Shown here piece by piece: positions 55,701 to 58,700 of a DNA stretch of 64,000 nucleotides. The first letter of the stretch is position 1, and every line of letters begins with the position of its first letter. The stretch comes from Symbiodinium kawagutii (Eukaryota > Sar > Dinophyceae > Suessiales > Symbiodiniaceae). The notes beneath the pieces were generated by a model that was not told where the DNA came from, did no database searches, and saw nothing but the letters and a program-made list of their open reading frames with translations. The translations under genes were made by a program, and so were the position numbers. The DNA lies in the NCBI GenBank assembly GCA_009767595.1, contig VSDK01020618.1:765394-829393 (forward strand), given 5' to 3'.

Positions 55701-58700
55701 TTGGGCGATTAGTTACTGACCCCAATGCCAAGAATAGAGCTGGAATCTGTCACCTCTGTCGGGCAGATTGTGAAGGTTTCGAAGGGTGGCACGATGTTAG
55801 TGTGCAAAACATGCGCAAATTTCATGAGGGGGCGCCTTTGCCATGGAGTGTGGAATCTGACCTGGTGGCAGCCATCCCTTTACCAAACCAATACAAAGCT
55901 GATTGGTTCAAGATCGATATCTTTCACACTTTGCACAAGGGGCTTATGGCTGACATCGCTGCAAATGCTATTGTCCTTTGTCTTGGTTATGCATATGAAA
56001 CGTTGATTTGTTTTTATTTAGAGTGGGGATTTTTTTTGCCAAAACATGTGCCATGATGTGGCTGATGACCTTGCGCTAAGGTTTGCTGCTTCGACGAGGA
56101 GTTGTTTGGGACGAGTTCGTTTGATGAGTGCTGCAGCCGGTGCTTTGCAGAACTCAAAGAGTTTTGCGCTGCCAACTCGATGACTTTACATATGACCGCC
56201 TTAACAAGAACACTGCTGGGTTTTCCGAGATCCAGCTGCTTCCCAACCGGGACACTTTGCAACATATAGCATATGTTGTATTGTGTGATGAACCTTTAGG
56301 GCTTTTAGGGGCTGGAAAGATTAAGGGGAAATTTTGTTTCAAACTGTCATGATTTTTCTGCCTAAGGAACTGGTTCAAAGGAGCTGACACTGTTTGTCTC
56401 CTTGAGTTCTTGGAGGCACGCATCAAACAAGGACTTGAGATGATGGAAGGAGATTCCAAAACTTACTTCCACTACATATGGCGCATGGTTTCGGCATCAA
56501 ACACCTGGATGCGGTGCATCTACCGTAGCTCCCTTTTCCTGACTGGTGAGGAGAGAGACCAGCTTTTAACTTCAGGTCACGCAGTGACCAGTGTGTTTCA
56601 CAAATGTGCGCAAACAGCATTCGACCAGGAGATCACGAGGTGGAAATACATGCCTAAATTCCACATGTTTGGGGAAATCCTGTACAAACTGCATTGGGAG
56701 AAGCAATGCAACCTCCCCAGTGTCAATCCTCTTGCCTACTGTACCCAGCAGGACGAGGACTTTGTTGGCAAGGTGAGTACCATAAGTAGATCGGTCTCAG
56801 TTCGAACAGTACATGTCCGAACTTTGTCTCGGTATCTAATCAGTTTAGCTTCCCATTGGTGAAGGCAAACAAAACTTTGTGCAAATAGCATCGTCAGGGT
56901 ATACCAAACTTTTATCAATCTTAGACTTTTTGAATTCTTGGTTTGATAGCATGTGGAAACCCAAGCCCCAATCATGTTAGCCCAGCCAGCGGGATCTGTC
57001 CTCCATCCATCACCAGCCCATCGCGGAGGCACGTGGCTTGACCGGTGGGGCTAGAAAGGAACAGAAGGGGTATACGTATGATGTGATACATCAACTATCA
57101 TAAATGGTGCTACAAGTAAATATCATATTAACAGGTATAAACATCGAGGATCCATCGCACATGTTGCCTCTTAGCGGTGGAAGCTGGCATGGATGATGAT
57201 GTATAGTCTGAAGATCGATGACTTGAGCAAGTATCAGAAAGGCTGAAAAGACCAGTGGCGCTTTTTCCCAAGAAAACCGGGCACAGTGACATGGTAGCCT
57301 ATTTTTATAGCACACCTGGTTTTCCAGGTAACCATTATTGGCTACTATTCAGCATCAAGAAGCAGTGGTTGTTCCAAGAAATCCTAGGCTAGCCTTGAGG
57401 AGCGTAGCCCACCGAAAAACCAAAAAGACGTGTGTCAAGATTTGGAAAGGTTCGACCTCCAACAAACCTCAGATGTTGTAGTTCAGGATTTCGTGGTTCA
57501 TACCACCTTGTCTAACCGTTGCATCGAATTATTGGCCACATAGCACGCTATGACTTACCAACCCCACTATGCTTTACCAATGGACCATTCTTGAGAATTC
57601 TCACCTACCATGAATCATCAGCTAACCATGGCTAACCAGTAATTGACCATCAATGAACCATTCATTGAACTTCAGGTCATAAACAATCATTGATCATTAA
57701 GCGTGATACTTAATCCCAATGGTTGGTTTCGGTCCACTAGTCATGGCTGCATTCATCGGAGAGAAGCAACATGAAAAGCCATTGTCGTACTTCATCCACT
57801 GAGACAGAAACCAATCCAAGGATGGAAACCAATCCCAGGAATGAAACCAATCCCAGGATAGAAACCCATCCCAGGATAGAGACCAAGGGACTTGGATACT
57901 TCATCCCATCTTCATCCCAGGCTGGCCTCCTCTTTTCGCCAGGCTCCAAGGGGTGCGCCATCGTGGAGTATCGCACTGCCTCAGAGGCCTTGGCCGCGCC
58001 AGGGGATCCACCATGCTCGGTGGACCTACCAAGGGGTCACTCACCTGCCAGCTGATTGGTTTGTTGGGCCACCTGGTGGTAGAACGGTGGTTGGGTATAT
58101 GGGGGGGTTTCTTCAAATGCGCGGCCCCCAAAAGAATAGCTGGCTATGGGTCAATATTAACGAACCAATAATGGGTGATAATTTTAACTAGTAATAATAG
58201 GGAAAACAATGGCTAATGATGGGGAACCAGGGGTATGGGGTTTTGACCCAGAGCCATATAGCCAATATTGGATGATTTAGGGGTGCCCCTATTCTGAGAA
58301 ACAGCCGTTTGCTTAGACTATCGTTTGCCAAGGATGGACACTGATCGAAGGGCTTGTATGCAAGAAGCCATGGGATGCCACGCATTTGTCCCCATATTTA
58401 CTCAACCACTTGGAAGATCAGTTCACCCTGTAACCCTGGTTCCCCCATCATTAACCACTGTTTTTACACCACTACTGTTGGTTATTATCCTCCATGATTG
58501 TTGGTTAAAATTGACCCATAGCCACATGGCATGTCAATATTCGTTGTATGGTTTTGTAAGGGAAGAGGCTGCCGATGGCTGCCCCCAGTCAAGTTCGCCC
58601 TGAGCCCGACTCGTGGGTGTGCCTAAGTCGACAAGAACAGTTCTCCCGGGACAGCAGCGCTTCCAACAGCAGCGGTTCCAACTCAAGTGTGGCATGGCAA

